From Dactylis glomerata (Eukaryota; Streptophyta; Magnoliopsida; Poales; Poaceae), in NCBI GenBank assembly GCA_007115705.1, contig QXEO01001137.1, positions 682,001 to 746,000 on the forward strand: a stretch of DNA of 64,000 nucleotides, read 5' to 3'. The notes under the pieces were generated by a model. The model was not told the DNA's origin. It did no database searches and saw nothing but the letters and a program-made list of their open reading frames with translations. This document shows, piece by piece, positions 11,008-23,314 of the stretch. Position 1 is the stretch's first letter. Each line of letters starts with the position of its first letter. The position numbers and the translations under genes are program-made.

Positions 11008-13422
11008 CTAGTCATTAACCCGTGCACCGGCACGGGCTACTAAGGTAATAGTGACTCGGAGTTCTACAAAATTAAGAGTACCTAGTGAACATATTTGTAA
11101 TTTGCACTGTGAGAACAAAAAAAAGACTTCTAGTTTTCTTAGCCTGCATATCTAACTAACATTTAAGTATGAGCCTTGAGCAGTGGCATGGTTACACTGC
11201 AGCTCAAATAAAATTGTTCAAACAATGTCATCTATATTCTCCTATAGATATATGCATGCTCTATATTATTTGAAAAAAGGATTAAAGAAATACTTACCTG
11301 ATTTCAAACCTTGAAATTTATTAACGGAATAACTAATCCTTCTTTCATGAAAAATCTGAGCATACTAACTTGATTTTCATTTATATACATGTGTACCATG
11401 GTGCTCTGCAAAAATTAAAATATAGTGACCAAAAATTTTAGTAGGACGGGATTATTGACCTTTTGCTGGACTATTTGCAATTGAGTTTCATGAAATAAAT
11501 ACATGTAGAGAGAGAGAACATATGAACGCATACAGCACGTCCTTGTCTCTAGTATTGTTAAACAAAAATTTGATTTAAAAAAACAGATCAGAATTCTAGG
11601 AGGCCCCTAGTATGGACAACCAATGCTCCTAAGTTAAATTACATCGTCCTATCAGAATGTGTGGTCTCACCTTGTCAAGAACTCAAGATCGAATCAGCAC
11701 ATCTGAGAGAGCCAGTTTCAGCCAGCGCCATGGAAATTTGCTGCACCAATAGGATATCGCTGCGAATCAATTTTTGTGTCACAGAAACATTGTTATAGCA
11801 CTCTGGTAAAAAACATTGGTATATCAAGATTAATAGTGAAATCCAAGAAAGGAGAAGAGAAAGCAGAGAAATAAGAGTTGAGTCAGCACTACCTGTGCAA
11901 CAGTTTTATGCTGTCTCTATGAATTCTCAATAATTTAATTCTCTTGTACAATCAAGTCATGAGTCATGACAGAAGATTGCTGAGGTTAAAGCATGCCTGC
12001 GAAATAATGCCAAACATCAAACTACTACTTCCTGTGGTATATATCAAACTACTCCTAATGGCCTGGATAAGCATTGTACTTAATCATTCTGATTTCAGAT
12101 ATTCAGATTGCACTCGAGATGTGACCAGATCCAACAAATAGATGGGTCTTCAGCTAAATCTAAATTTGTGGACGGAAAACCTAGAAAGATGAATTGACGT
12201 GATACCAAACCCTACTAAACTTGGTTCAAAGCTCACACCTCTGATTAATTTTTGCTACCTGATTGGTCTTTCATTGCTCAGAGTTTTGCACCTTGTGGCT
12301 GATCTTGGAGTTGGCTGTGTAATCTTCTATTATAAATGACCATCTAAATATTTCTTATAATTTTTAAATGTAGTAGTAGCCTCTCCTGCTGTATCATTTG
12401 TAAAAATGTATTCAATCAGAAAGATAGTAATAAGAGGGAAAATGAAAACACTATGTATGAACTAAAAGCTCTTTGCAACAACATAAGTGAAACATTACGA
12501 AACATGAGAAGTGCAGAATTATGGTTTGCTCGACTATCAGGCTTAAACATCAAGAAAGACGTCACTGATTAACAGACTCCATTGCCGATGCTCGATGCCA
12601 GGTGATACTGCTGCCAGTCTCGCCACGCTGTGCCGGCCGACTCGACATCCTCATATACTTATTACCTAGTCCTCTCATGTGTCTAATCTTTCCTCAAAGT
12701 AAACCGAGTAAAACATGATCGTACTTGTCTTCACGTATCCTGCCAGCACACCTGGACGCGTTTGCAACAATTGAGATCAGTTGAGCATTCATGAAGGTAG
12801 TAGTAGGATGATGTGAGACTTCTGTGTAGTAATGTGTTGAGGGCGAGAGAATTGGTGGAGTGACTTCCGGCCAACGACGACGACCGTATGGACTGCTTGA
12901 AATTACCGGCTGGACAAATAATTACCTTGAAAAATGTCGGATATTATCATCTCGGAAACATGGAAGCTCAGGGGATTGTGCCCGATAGGATTTTGGTTTT
13001 TGCCCGAACATCAGTGCAAGTAGTCTTGATGGGATCTTTGTTTTCTTCCGATTAATTGCACTGCAAATTAAACTTCAAAGCGAGTACGGCATGCAGAGGA
13101 GATTGGTGCTAAGGGGCAGAGGTTGCTGCTCTAGCATGCCCCGGGACGAATCGATCGGAGGACGGAGGTATATGCTGGAGGGATTAGATGGATGTGAACT
13201 CAACGCCAGACCTAGAAGCCGATGTCCACAATTTTTTTCTTCTCAACGGAAACGGGGAGATACCAGGGAGAGGACGGCTCGCGTGGAAGGGCGCCTCTCG
13301 TATTTTCATCCAACGGTGACACAAACGTTATTTATCCATCGAATGGACAAATTTTTCTTAACCTCTAGAATTAACGTGAGAGCTCGTATGGTGCCTCCAA
13401 TTAGTAAATATAAGATATAAGA
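11008..13422 (-). mobile_element. Helitron copy 2, inverted relative to copy 1
   Basis: On the minus strand it ends in the same hairpin and CTAG, and its host flanks (AGAA before, TTGTATTAATCGG after) join into the intact LTR sequence seen at 20281-20320. It is therefore a clean A/T insertion. Its 5' end carries an extra 7 bp, TCTTATA, ahead of the TCTTATATTTAC that begins copy 1. It is non-autonomous, with no protein I recognise. Confidence 0.85.
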
Positions 13423-13508
13423 TTCTAGCATGAGAAATAGACATCTATTATGAACATGGAATAATATAATAACAACTTTATTATTGCCTCTCGGACATAT
13501 TCCTTTCA
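13423..13508 (-). repeat. Copia 3' LTR, proximal part
   Basis: These 86 bp match the start of the 5' LTR (20309-20394) on the minus strand, beginning TGAAAGGAATATG next to the polypurine tract. Confidence 0.9.
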
Positions 13509-13520
13509 GTCTCCCACTTG
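13509..13520 (-). promoter_or_regulatory. Copia polypurine tract
   Basis: On the minus strand it reads CAAGTGGGAGAC, directly before the 3' LTR. It is like the tract of BARE-type elements. Confidence 0.85.
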
Positions 13521-13541
13521 CACTAGAGTCAATAATCTAGA

Positions 13542-15266
13542 TTACATAGTGATGAATCTAACACCCATTGAGTTCTGGTGCTGATCATGTTTTGCCTTGG
13601 GGAGAGCTTTATTCAACGGGTCTGCCACATTCAGATCCGTGTGTACTTTGCAAATCTTTACATCACCATCCATGACATGTTCACGGATGGAGTGAAATCG
13701 GCGCTTCACATGCTTGAATTTCTTGTGAGACCTTGGCTCCTGAGTATTGGCTATGGCACCATTGTTGTCACAATAGATAACCATTGGATCCAATGCACTC
13801 AGAACCACACCCAGTTTGGATATGAACTCCTTCATCCAAACTGCTTCCTCTGCCGCTTCTGAAGCAGCAATGTATTCCGCCTCTGTAGTTGATCTCGCCA
13901 CCACGCTTTGCTTGGAACTCCTCCAGCTTACTGCTCCTCCATTCATAACAAATACGTACCCAGATTGAGACTTAGAGTCATCCGGATCAGTGTCAAAGCT
14001 AGCATCGACGTAACAACTTGCGACGAGCTCTTCTTCACCGCCATATACGAGAAACATATCCTTAGTCCTTCGTAAGTACTTAAGGATATTCTTGACCGCC
14101 GTCCAGTGTTTCAAACCTGGATCAGATTGGTACCTACTAGTCAAACTAATAGCATGTGCCACATCCGGTCTTGTACACAACATGGCATACATGATAGAGC
14201 CTATGACAGAGGCATAGGGAATCTTATTCATCTCTTCTCCATCTTCAGCTGTAGCCGGGCCTTGAGTCTTACTCAAGATCTTTCCTTGCAACATAGGTAA
14301 GAACCCTTTCTTACTTTCTTCCATTCTAAACCTCTTTAGAATCTTGTCAAGGTATGTACTTTGTGATAGCCCAATTAATCGTCTTGATCTATCTCTATAG
14401 ATTTTGATGCCTAAAATATACGCCGCTTCACCAAGGTCCTTCATTGAAAACTTACTGTTTAAGTAATCTTTTACGCTCTTCAAAAGTTCCGTATCATTTC
14501 CAATCAGCAATATGTCATCCACATACAATATTAGAAATGCTACAGAGCTCCCACTCACTTTCTTGTAAATACAAGTTTCTCCATAAGTTTTGACAAATCC
14601 AAACCCTTTGATGACTTCGTCAAAATGGAGATTTCAACTTCGGGATGCTTGCTTCAGTCCATAAATGGATCGCTGAAGTTTGCATACCTTGTCAGCATCC
14701 TTAGGATCAACAAAAACCTTGGGCTGTACCATGTACAACTCTTCCCCAATGTTACCATTAAGGAACGCGGTTTTCACATCTATCTGCCAAATTTCATAAT
14801 CGAAAAATGCAGCAATTGCTAACATAATCCTAACAGACTTTAGCATCGCTACGGGTGAGAAAGTCTCATCGTAGTCAATTCCTTGAATTTGTCGGAAACC
14901 TTTTGCGACAAGTCGTGCTTTATAGACAGTCACATTACCATCAGCGTCTGTTTTCTTCTTGAAAATCCATTTATTCTCAACGGCCTTTCGGTCATTGGGA
15001 AGTTCCACCAAAGTCCATATTTGGTTTTCATACATGGATTCCATTTCGGATTTCATGGCTTCATGCCATTTGTTGGAATCTGGGCTCATCATCACTTCAT
15101 CATACGTCGCAGGGTCATCGTTCTCAACAATAGCATTTACGACAAGATCACCATACCATTCAGGAGCGGCGCGTGTTCTTGTCGACCTGCGAGGTTCGGT
15201 AGCATCCTCTTTTGGAGTTTCATGATCTTCATCATTAGTTCCCACTTCATTTGGTGAAGCCACCAC
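13542..15266 (-). pseudogene. Copia reverse transcriptase and RNase H, broken
   Basis: From the right, residues such as KWIFKKKTDADG, ARLVAKGF and the catalytic-aspartate segment WQIDVKTAFLNG mark the N-terminal half of the reverse transcriptase. The second part has the YVDD box at about 14514-14525. RNase H follows with CYVDASFDTD, TEAEY and YCDNNGAI. The frame is interrupted by a TGA after KQASRS at about 14634, where related elements have Trp. A frameshift near 15260 separates this part from integrase. The C-terminus ends at 13542, 22 bp from the PPT. The enzyme would copy retrotransposon RNA into DNA in cytoplasmic particles, but this copy cannot make it. Confidence 0.9.
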
Positions 15267-16343
15267 CGAATGGTTTCTGGCGCTGCGCCACTCGCCAATT
15301 CATGAAGAGGAGGTTCAATAACCTCATCGAGTTCTACCTTCCTACTATTCACACCTTTCAAGAGAAACTCCTTCTCCAAAAAGGATCCGTTCTTAGCAAC
15401 AAACACTTTGCCTTCGGATCTGTGATAGAAGGTGTACCCAATTGTTTCTTTAGGGTATCCTATGAAGACACATTTTTCCGCTTTGGGTTCGAGTTTATCA
15501 GGCTGAAGTTTCTTCACATAAACATCGCATCCCCAAACTTTTAGAAATGACAGCTTAGGTTTGTTTCCAAACCATAATTTATACGGTGTTGTTTCAACGG
15601 ATTTAGATGGAGCCCTATTTAAAGTGAAAGCGGCTGTTTCTAGCGCATATCCCCAAAAATATAGTGGCAGATCGGTAAGAGATATCATAGACCGAACCAT
15701 ATCCAATAAAGTACGGTTACGATGTTCGGATACACCATTTCGTTGTGGCATTCCAGCGGGAGTGAGTTGTGAAACTATTCCACATTCTCTCATATGTGTG
15801 CCAAACTCGTAACTAAGATATTCTCCTCCACGATCAGATCGTAGAAATTAATCTTTCTGTTACGATGATTTTCTACTTCACTCTGAAATTCTTTGAACTT
15901 TTCAACATTTTAGACTTGTGTTTCATTAAGTAAATATACCCATATCTACTTAAGTCATCAGTGAAAGTAACAAAATAACGATATCCACCATGCGCCGGCA
16001 CACTCATAGGTCTACATACATCAGTATGTATGATTTCCAATAAGTCTGTCGCCCGTTCCATTGAACCGGAAAATGGCGTTCTAGTCATCTTGCCCATAAG
16101 GCATGGCTCGCATGTCTCAAATGATTCATAATCAAGTGATTCCAGAAGTTTATCCGAATGAAGTTTCTTCATGCGTTTAACACCAATATGACCTAAACAG
16201 CAGTGCCACATGTATGCGGCTATATCATCATTTAACTTAATTCTTTTGGCATTCACGTTATGAATATGTGTTTCATTACTATCAAGATTCAAAAGAAATA
16301 AACCTTTCTTCTCAGGTGCATGTCCATAAAAGATATTATTCAT
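15137..16343 (-). pseudogene. Copia integrase with pre-integrase zinc finger, broken
   Basis: The region 15873-16343 (minus) holds the HHCC pre-integrase finger (WHCCLGHIGVKRM, then CEPCLMGK) and the first core aspartate (HTDVCRPM). After two compensating single-base shifts near 15,840-15,890 comes the segment with the second aspartate (SDRGGEY). The last part, 15137-15793, has NGVSEHRNRTLLDM with the catalytic glutamate and ends with the GKVF region typical of Copia integrases. The frame changes again near 15260 before reverse transcriptase. All catalytic residues are visible but lie in different frames. Confidence 0.85.
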
Positions 16344-16376
16344 ATAAATCGAACAACCATTGTTCTCAGACTGGAA

Positions 16377-17522
16377 TTAATAATTGTCTCGCACTAAACA
16401 AGATCCGGAAATAATGTTCATGCTCAACGCAGGCACCAAATAACATTTATTCAGGTTTAAAACTAATCCAGATGGTAAATGTAGAGGCAGCGTCCCGACG
16501 GCGATCACATCAACTTTTGATCCATTGCCGACGCACATCGTGACCTCATCCTTCGCAAGTTGCCACTTATTCTTTAGCCCCTGTTTTGAGTTACATATGT
16601 GAGCAACTGAACCAGTATCAAATACCCATGCGCTATTGCGACTACTAGTAAGGTACACATCAATAACATGTATATCATATATACCTTTGTTAATCTTCCC
16701 GTTCTTCTTATCCGCTAGATACTTTGGGCAGTTGCGCTTCCAGTGCCCCGTTTCCTTGCAGTAAAAGCACTCAGTTTCAGGTTTAGGACTAGCCTTCGGT
16801 TTCTTCTCAGGATCAGCAACAGATTTGTCGTCCTTCTTGTTGCTACCCTTGGACTTATTATCCTTTCTACCTTTCTTAAAATTAGTGCTCTTATTGACCA
16901 TCAACACTTGATGTTCCTTTTTGATCTCCACTTCTGCAGTCTTAAGCATTGAGAGAAGCTCGGGGAGAGACTTCTTCATGCCTTGCATGTTGTAGTTCAT
17001 CACAAAACTCTTAAAGCTAGGTGTGAGAGATTGGAGAACCCGATGTATTCCCAACTCATTGAGAATCATTATTCCCAAAGAGATGAGCTTATCGGCGTAC
17101 CCAGACATTTTGAGTATGTGCTCACTAACGGAGCTGTTCTCTTCCATCATGCAGCTAAAGGACTTTTCTGAAGCATCATAACTCTCTACAGCAGTATGGG
17201 AGTCGAAGATCAGTTTCAACTCTCCCATTGTATCATAAGCATTGCTGTTCTCGAAACGTTTTCACAGCTTCAGCTCAAGTCCATACAGTATGCCGCAATG
17301 AACTAAATTGTGGTCCTCCTTGCGAGTTAGAAAAATATTTTTCTCTTCATCGGGAGCATCATCTGCAGGCGGGTTACCTAGCGGTGCCTCAAGCACATAG
17401 CCCTTTTGAGAGGCATTGAGGAGGATCCTCAAGTTAAGTGCCCAGTTGGTAAAGTTGCTACCGTTGGTGGCTAGTTTTTCTTTCTCCATAAACGCATTAA
17501 AATTTAGAGCAGGTGGTGCCAT
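16377..17522 (-). pseudogene. Copia gag and protease, broken by two stop codons
   Basis: Gag begins MAPPALNFNAFMEKEKL at 17522. The frame continues to 16377 apart from a TGA at 17262-17264 and the final TAA near 16377, after which homology continues in the same frame into integrase. A CCHC knuckle (CFYCKETGHWKRNC) lies near 16740-16781. The aspartic protease active site DTGS follows (VFDTGSVAHICNS). Both stops are simple nonsense changes without frame loss. Gag would form the particle and protease would cleave the polyprotein. Confidence 0.88.
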
Positions 17523-18687
17523 GATCTACAATTATTTGCAAAGTTATTTTAGAATAAGTTCAAAATAGAATGAGTTCAGGTTAAATCAAAATTCTACGTG
17601 AACTCCCACTTAAAAACAACATCCCTCCTAGTTTTCTTAAGTGATTATACGAACCAAATTCACTATACCGCAACCGATCATCACGTGCAACGACATAGTT
17701 TTAAAGGCGAACATCACCATGTTCATCATATCAACCATATGACTCATGCTTAACCTTTCGGTTTGAGTTCCGAGGCCATGTCTGTACATGCTAGGCTCGC
17801 CAAGTAGAACCATAACATTTGCTTGTGTAAAACTGTCTTACATCCGTCGTATGTGAACGTAGAGTCTATCACACCCGATCATCACGAGGTGTCTCAAAAT
17901 GACAAACTTTCTTGGCGGTGCATGTTATGAGATAACATATTTTATCTTGATATTTATGTGAGAGGGGTCATCTTATAATGCTACCGCACGATCAAATCTA
18001 AGCAGAATAAGATGCATAAAAGGATAAACATCACATGTATATATAATGTGATATGATATGGTCCTTCACGCATTCGATCTCCATCTTGTGCGTCATGACA
18101 TGATCTCCATCATTTCACCGACGTAGCACCAAGGTCTATGGCACGCCACCTTGGTTGTCTTCCTCCATTACAATATATCACTTGGATATATATATATTCG
18201 GCATGTAGGCCATTTAAATGTAAAGACAACCATATGGCTCCTGCCGGTTGTTTATAACTTACAAAAAGGATCATCGCATATAATTTGTAACATAAACAAT
18301 TTAACCATATCACATCACATGCCCTGCAAAAACAAGTTAGACGTTTCTAATTTGTCTTACATATTTTACGTGGTTTGGGGCTTTCTAGGAAGAACTGTTC
18401 TTACCTACAAACATGTAACCACAACGGTGATAAAAATATTATTAACAACTCTTTGTAAAATAGATCATAACTATAGTGGGAGAAACGTGCACCCGCAAAG
18501 CCACATATGCCAAAGCATGTCAAGTGTGGGACAAGTCTCGTGAACGCGGTCACGTAAGGTTAGTCTCGGGCAGCTTCAATCCCACTATGCCACTATGATC
18601 CAAAATACCAAAAATTTGCAATAACATGATCATCAACGCCCACATCCATATGTGTTCTAACCGTGCATACCAACTATGCATAGAGAT
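17523..18687 (-). other. Copia 5' untranslated leader
   Basis: About 1.17 kb lies between the primer site and the gag start, the long leader expected for BARE/Angela elements. I see no conserved ORF in it. Confidence 0.75.
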
Positions 18688-18700
18688 GGCTCTGATACCA
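18688..18700 (-). promoter_or_regulatory. Copia primer binding site (tRNA-Met type)
   Basis: On the minus strand it reads TGGTATCAGAGCC, one base after the 5' LTR end. Confidence 0.9.
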
Positions 18701-18701
18701 C

Positions 18702-20394
18702 TGATGGGTTTGTAGCATAGAAAACAAAAATTTTCCTACGCATGAATACATAAACTAGCTAAGAACATCTACAAGATGGTAGCAACGAAGACTAACCCTC
18801 GAAGACCGGTAGCGGGGATTACATTCCCGCACAAATGTTGCCGATAGAGAGTTGAGGAAGACGCACGTAGTCGACGTAGTCGTTCACTTGACGTAGTCAA
18901 CGTAGTGGTTCACTTGACGATCACGAGATCATGTACACGGTGCCACAACCGGCAGCGCTCCCGTGCTCGGTCACACGTATGGCTCATCGTCGACTCCTCC
19001 ACGCCCTCGGTCCAGCGGGGCAGCGGAAGAAGGGATCCGCCGAACACTCCAACACTCACTTCTCCAAGTATGTGAAACTCGAACTAACAATCCGGCAGAG
19101 CTTCGCTAAGCCAAGACGGATTTGGGGCAGCAACTTTGCGGGAGAGGGAAGAACCAAAGTGTAAGGAGAAGAGGAGTATGTCCAACATATATATAGGAGA
19201 GAGGGGGCAGCCACCCATGAGGGGTGCGGCCAGCCCCTCCCCTTTTCTCCTCTTCATGGTGGTGGTAACCCCCTCCTTCATGGAAAGGTAACCCCCCCTC
19301 ATCAAATCAGTAACCCCCATTTTAATTTTGCATGACATTCATGCTAATTAAAATTCACACTTATTGATTTAATAAAACATTTTTTATTTCTTTAATATTT
19401 GTTAATTCATTCAATTAACAAACATTAACAAATACACCCTTGAGTTATTTTGATATCCCGAAACAGTTTCGGTGCTTTTCTGAAACAACCCTCATGTTGT
19501 CCTGTAATTCGATCGGAGTATCGTATCCACTCAAAAACGATGGCGAACCTTAAGTGTGTCACCCTACGGTTCGTGAATAACGTGGACATGATTGAGACTC
19601 CTCTCCGATCAATAATCATCAGCGGGATCTGGAAATCCGTGATGACTCCCACTTACTCAATGATGAACTAGTGATTGTGTGAACCAATAATGAACATAGT
19701 TAATTCCTTTTGTCTCGCGATATTATTACTTGTCCGAGATCCGATCATTTGGTATCAACCATACCTAGTTTGATCTCGTTCCCGACAAGTCTCTTTACTT
19801 GTTCCGTGATAATGCATTCCCGTGGCCTAGTCACATGCTTGCAAGCGATACCAATGCAATATCACCGAGAAGGGCCTAGAGAATATCTTCCCGTCATCGG
19901 GTCGGACAAATTCCACTCTTGATCCATGAGCCTCAACTAATACTTTCAGAATACCCAAATCAACCTTTATAATCACCCTGTAATGGTGTGACGTTTGATA
20001 TCATCAAAGCACTCTTTCGGTATCAGTGATTAACATGATCTCATGGTCTGAGGATTAGAACTATTTCATATAAGTTTGATATAGCAATGAACTTGATGAC
20101 TTGATCGTATTGCTATTCGTACTATGGGTGTGAGTGTTCATCACATCATTCTTCTAATGATATGACCCCGTTATTAACAACATCCAATGTTTATGATTAG
20201 GAAACCTTGATCATCAGTTAATCAACGAGCTAGTATAAAAGAGAGGCTTTACTAGGAACCCTTTTAGTTTATTAATCACACAAGTATTAATGTTTCCGAT
20301 TAATACAATTCTAGCATGAGAAATAAACATCTATTATGAACACGGAATAATATAATAACAACTTTATTATTGCCTCTCGGGCATATTCCTTTCA
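18702..20394 (-). repeat. Copia 5' LTR, complete (1693 bp)
   Basis: On the minus strand it begins TGAAAGGAAT and ends CCCATCA. It gives the undisturbed reference that shows what was lost and inverted in the 3' LTR. A TATATATA stretch at 19187-19194 may be the promoter. Confidence 0.9.
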
Positions 20395-20399
20395 ACCTA
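20395..20399. repeat. Target site duplication of the Copia element, right copy
   Basis: ACCTA, identical to 7897-7901. Confidence 0.9.
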
Positions 20400-23234
20400 C
20401 GCCATGGATGAACCGGCCTTTACCTTCGGCAGCTGCTGCCTTCACGACGCGCACGTCTGCGTATACATTTCCCCGTCCCCAGCACATCATCTATAACACA
20501 CTCATCACCCACCAGCACCTCCAAGATCTTCCATTGCTTCCGCTACACGGACGCGGGTAGGCCGGAACCGCGCAGTTCGCCGTCCCCAAGCAACGCCGTT
20601 CGTTGCACTTGCAATTCACGTCGACAAGAAGGATCAAGTAAAGCACGTCCCTCTGGTCTACAAGATCTGGTCTCTAGCATCACTGGTTGGTTCCTTTGCC
20701 TGCACATCTGTGATCATGTGTTCGAATCTCTGGGAGAGCAATATTCCAACCCTTTTTTGAATCTTATCCAAAACTGACAGGTGGGCTCCTCCCGTCAGTC
20801 TAAGCCGACGCCAGCTCAGTTTCTAGGTCTTGTCAATGCCCAGTCAGCCTCCTTGGACCCTCCGGTCAGTGACCCGGGCTAGTTCTAGCCACGGTGAGAG
20901 AAGTCCCAGGTTTTCTCTATTTTTTCTGAAAATTGCTGCAAGTGTGCAATCTTGCAAAATCCATATCTTTCAAACCGTATCTCGGAATAAAATGTATTTT
21001 ACATGAAAGTTTATCAGAAAAATGTGAAGAACCTGAATATTACACCCATTCAACTGTTTGCATCTCTTATCATGTCATGACGTGATAGGTTGCAATACAC
21101 CTAATAAGTAACATATGAAGTATATGGGAAATGCTTATAATGTTTTTCCCGCTTCATTGAATTTTGTGTAGATCACCTATGTTTTGCTTTGCCATGCTAA
21201 TAAACATTTAAATTGCCGTGTAGTAAACAACTTCAACCTAATATGTGTGTGCTGGAATCCCCATTCCGCTTAATCTGGATAAGTTGCATTGCATCATAAT
21301 CGCCATGTCATGCATGCCTTCACATGGTCATGCCGATTCATTTTCCGTAGTAGTAAGTGTTGCATCCGTTGCTTGTTGTAGCGATTTGCTTCTTCTCGGA
21401 TAGGACGTTTCAAGGTGATATGAGCATCAACAAGTTCTTTGGGTGTTCCTCGATAATCTTGTCAGGCAAGCTTTCCCACCCCTTACCTACCTATAGGGGT
21501 ACTTATTACCTATTTGTGTTTATGCTTTATGCTTTATGCTAGCCTTGTGTTCCGATGCTTTGTTCGAGTCACGTATCCTATCCACCTGTTTCCCCAAAGC
21601 AAAACTATACACTCGCCACCTCCCGCCTATTACCTTTTTGCTTGTTGTTTGAGTTGGCCTTGCGAGTCGTAGGCATGCTTAGGTTGTTTCAAGTTGTTTT
21701 ATCTTATCGGGTTGTTGGGAAGTTTATCACATGTTCTACTTGATATATGAGATGGATATGAATTGGAGATTAGTTGGTTATTAGATGTTGGAAATAAACA
21801 TGATTTATTTATGTTACAACTACACTTAATTAAGTAGAGGCATCGATGAGTTATTTTGCCTGTTTTACGATGGCTCACTTGTGTCCCCTAGGACCCCGAG
21901 TTCGCATGAACTGTTCTAAGCTGAGCGCGCTAACCACTCGCGGAAGATTCCATGGGGTCTCCCTTGACTTACTACTTTTTCTCGAGTTAGTTTACCGGGG
22001 GCCACAACACCGTATTTATATTTAGATCTGGATTTGGTTTGAGTTACCTTTGAAGGTTCTTAAGGTTTTAAGCCCCCCCTACGATGGGTGTGGTTGTGTC
22101 GCCTATGATGGTTGACGGGTTTAATTTGCCTATGCGTGCCGATGTGAAGCTGGAAGACCCTCTATGATGAGCCCTCGACCTGACTTCACCGCTGTCGCAA
22201 ACTTCTGGGTCAATCTTCGGAGCTTGGCCGACTTCGTTGCAGGTAGCTTAGTAGGGTGGCCCCCCTAAACTTTCTCATAGAACTAGAAACGGTCTCGTTG
22301 TGATATCCTTCCCTTGCTAGGTTGGGTTGATCAAGCGTGTATGGGTACATTGGTGCACCCCTGCAGGGTAAATCTTTTTGAAAAGCCGTGTCTGCGGTTA
22401 TGGACGACTTGGAGCCATTCTACTCGATCATAGAACAACTTGCACCTAATTGATGATAAAAAGTGGCGTAGTTAATAGTTCTACTACAATATTAAAATGT
22501 ATAAAATTGTCAACCATGTGTGTGCCTTTGATATTGCTTCTTCATGTGGTCACAAAGAGGTGATTCATCGGCTGGGTTATGTTTGCTATAGTATTCTAGT
22601 TTTTTTACTTTATGCGCTCTCTTATCTTATTCTGATTAGACGGAAGTTGTAGAGTGTCTCTATAGGTTCTTCAGTGCTTGCTCGCTGCCGCTTAACCCCA
22701 CCATATAGCCGACGTCCTTTTGAGTCTCTCGAGCTTGTCTGTGTACCTCACGTACAAAGGCGGCTTGTTGACTACGCTTTATACGTCTTGAAGTCTTGCT
22801 AAGTACTTTGTACTTATTGCTGCTCATCTCGGATTTTCGCCGGAGCAGGTTTGAAGACAGGTACATGGGAGTGACGACATTAGCAAGGTTACCCTTCCGG
22901 CTTGGCCTGGGCAGGGTTATGGATGCCATCGTTATCTTCAGGCCTCTTAGGCCCATTTGTACTCTTGTCCGTACTCGGATACTATTTTGCTTTATGTATG
23001 ATTTGGATCTTTGTATGTATTTGTATTCTTGACTCGTTGGAGTCTTCGTGGTTATATTATATATCTTTTGTGGGTTCCATCGTGAACTTGTGTAATATTA
23101 CTACCTTGATTCCACCCGCCTAATGTGTATGTTGCAACGTGCACATTTCGCTTGGTGGGCGTTTCCAAAGCGACATCGTGCGAATTGTGGCGTGATTGCT
23201 ATAATTCGCAAGGTGCCGATTTTGGGGCATCACA
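20395..23234 (+). repeat. 3' LTR of element X, second part
   Basis: It continues the LTR interrupted at 7901. Positions 22042-23234 match the truncated 5' LTR. It ends ATCACA. No supportable ORF is present; the longer open frames at its right end run out of the LTR into the B3-like ORF next door. Confidence 0.75.
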
Positions 23235-23314
23235 CTTTGGTGGCCCTTGCGACTGCAGCCACCGCCGACCCCGCCATTGCAGCTTCCGTCGGGGCGGCCC
23301 CAGCCGTTGGTGGC

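Larger units (their letters stand above)
8537..13415. repeat. Large inverted repeat: arms of ~2433 bp around a 13-bp loop
   Basis: Arm 1 (8537-10969) and arm 2 (10983-13415) are reverse complements. Each consists of the Helitron plus the same 25 bp of Copia LTR. The loop is 10970-10982. I noted about eleven single-base differences between the arms by eye, which argues against a recent artefact. Confidence 0.9.
7902..20394 (-). mobile_element. Angela/BARE-like Copia retrotransposon carrying two Helitrons
   Basis: On the minus strand it reads 5' LTR (18702-20394), tRNA-Met-type primer site, gag, protease, integrase, reverse transcriptase, RNase H, polypurine tract (13509-13520) and 3' LTR. The domain order with integrase before reverse transcriptase defines Copia. 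The LTR start (TGAAAGGAATATGCCCGAGA) and the PPT resemble the BARE/Angela/WIS group. ACCTA flanks both ends. By hand I count about 30 differences in ~635 aligned bases between the LTR ends 7902-8536 and 18702-19337, mostly transitions, so the insertion is not recent. The 3' LTR is split by two inverted Helitron copies and has lost about 946 bp. Confidence 0.9.
5421..23234 (+). mobile_element. Element X: LTR retrotransposon with a ~3.7-kb LTR and almost no internal region
   Basis: A truncated 5' LTR (5421-6616) ends in TCACA and is followed by a tRNA-Met-type primer site. About 450 bp of internal DNA comes next, then a full 3' LTR beginning TGTAATGGCCC at 7068. That LTR is interrupted at 7902 by the Copia element and resumes at 20395, ending ATCACA at 23234. 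The two LTR copies align over about 1.19 kb (5421-6616 with 22042-23234) with few differences. Whether the short interior reflects a non-autonomous design or an internal deletion cannot be told from one copy. I do not assign a family. Confidence 0.75.

Noticed and set aside
9811..12141. Two identical 65-codon frames, 9811-10008 (minus) and 11944-12141 (plus)
   Set aside because: They are the same Helitron sequence in the two palindrome arms, so their identity reflects duplication and not selection; no known motif.
8537..13415. Palindrome as an assembly artefact
   Set aside because: The arms differ at scattered bases and at the 5' terminal 7 bp, and the centre has an asymmetric loop. Long reads would still be the proper test.
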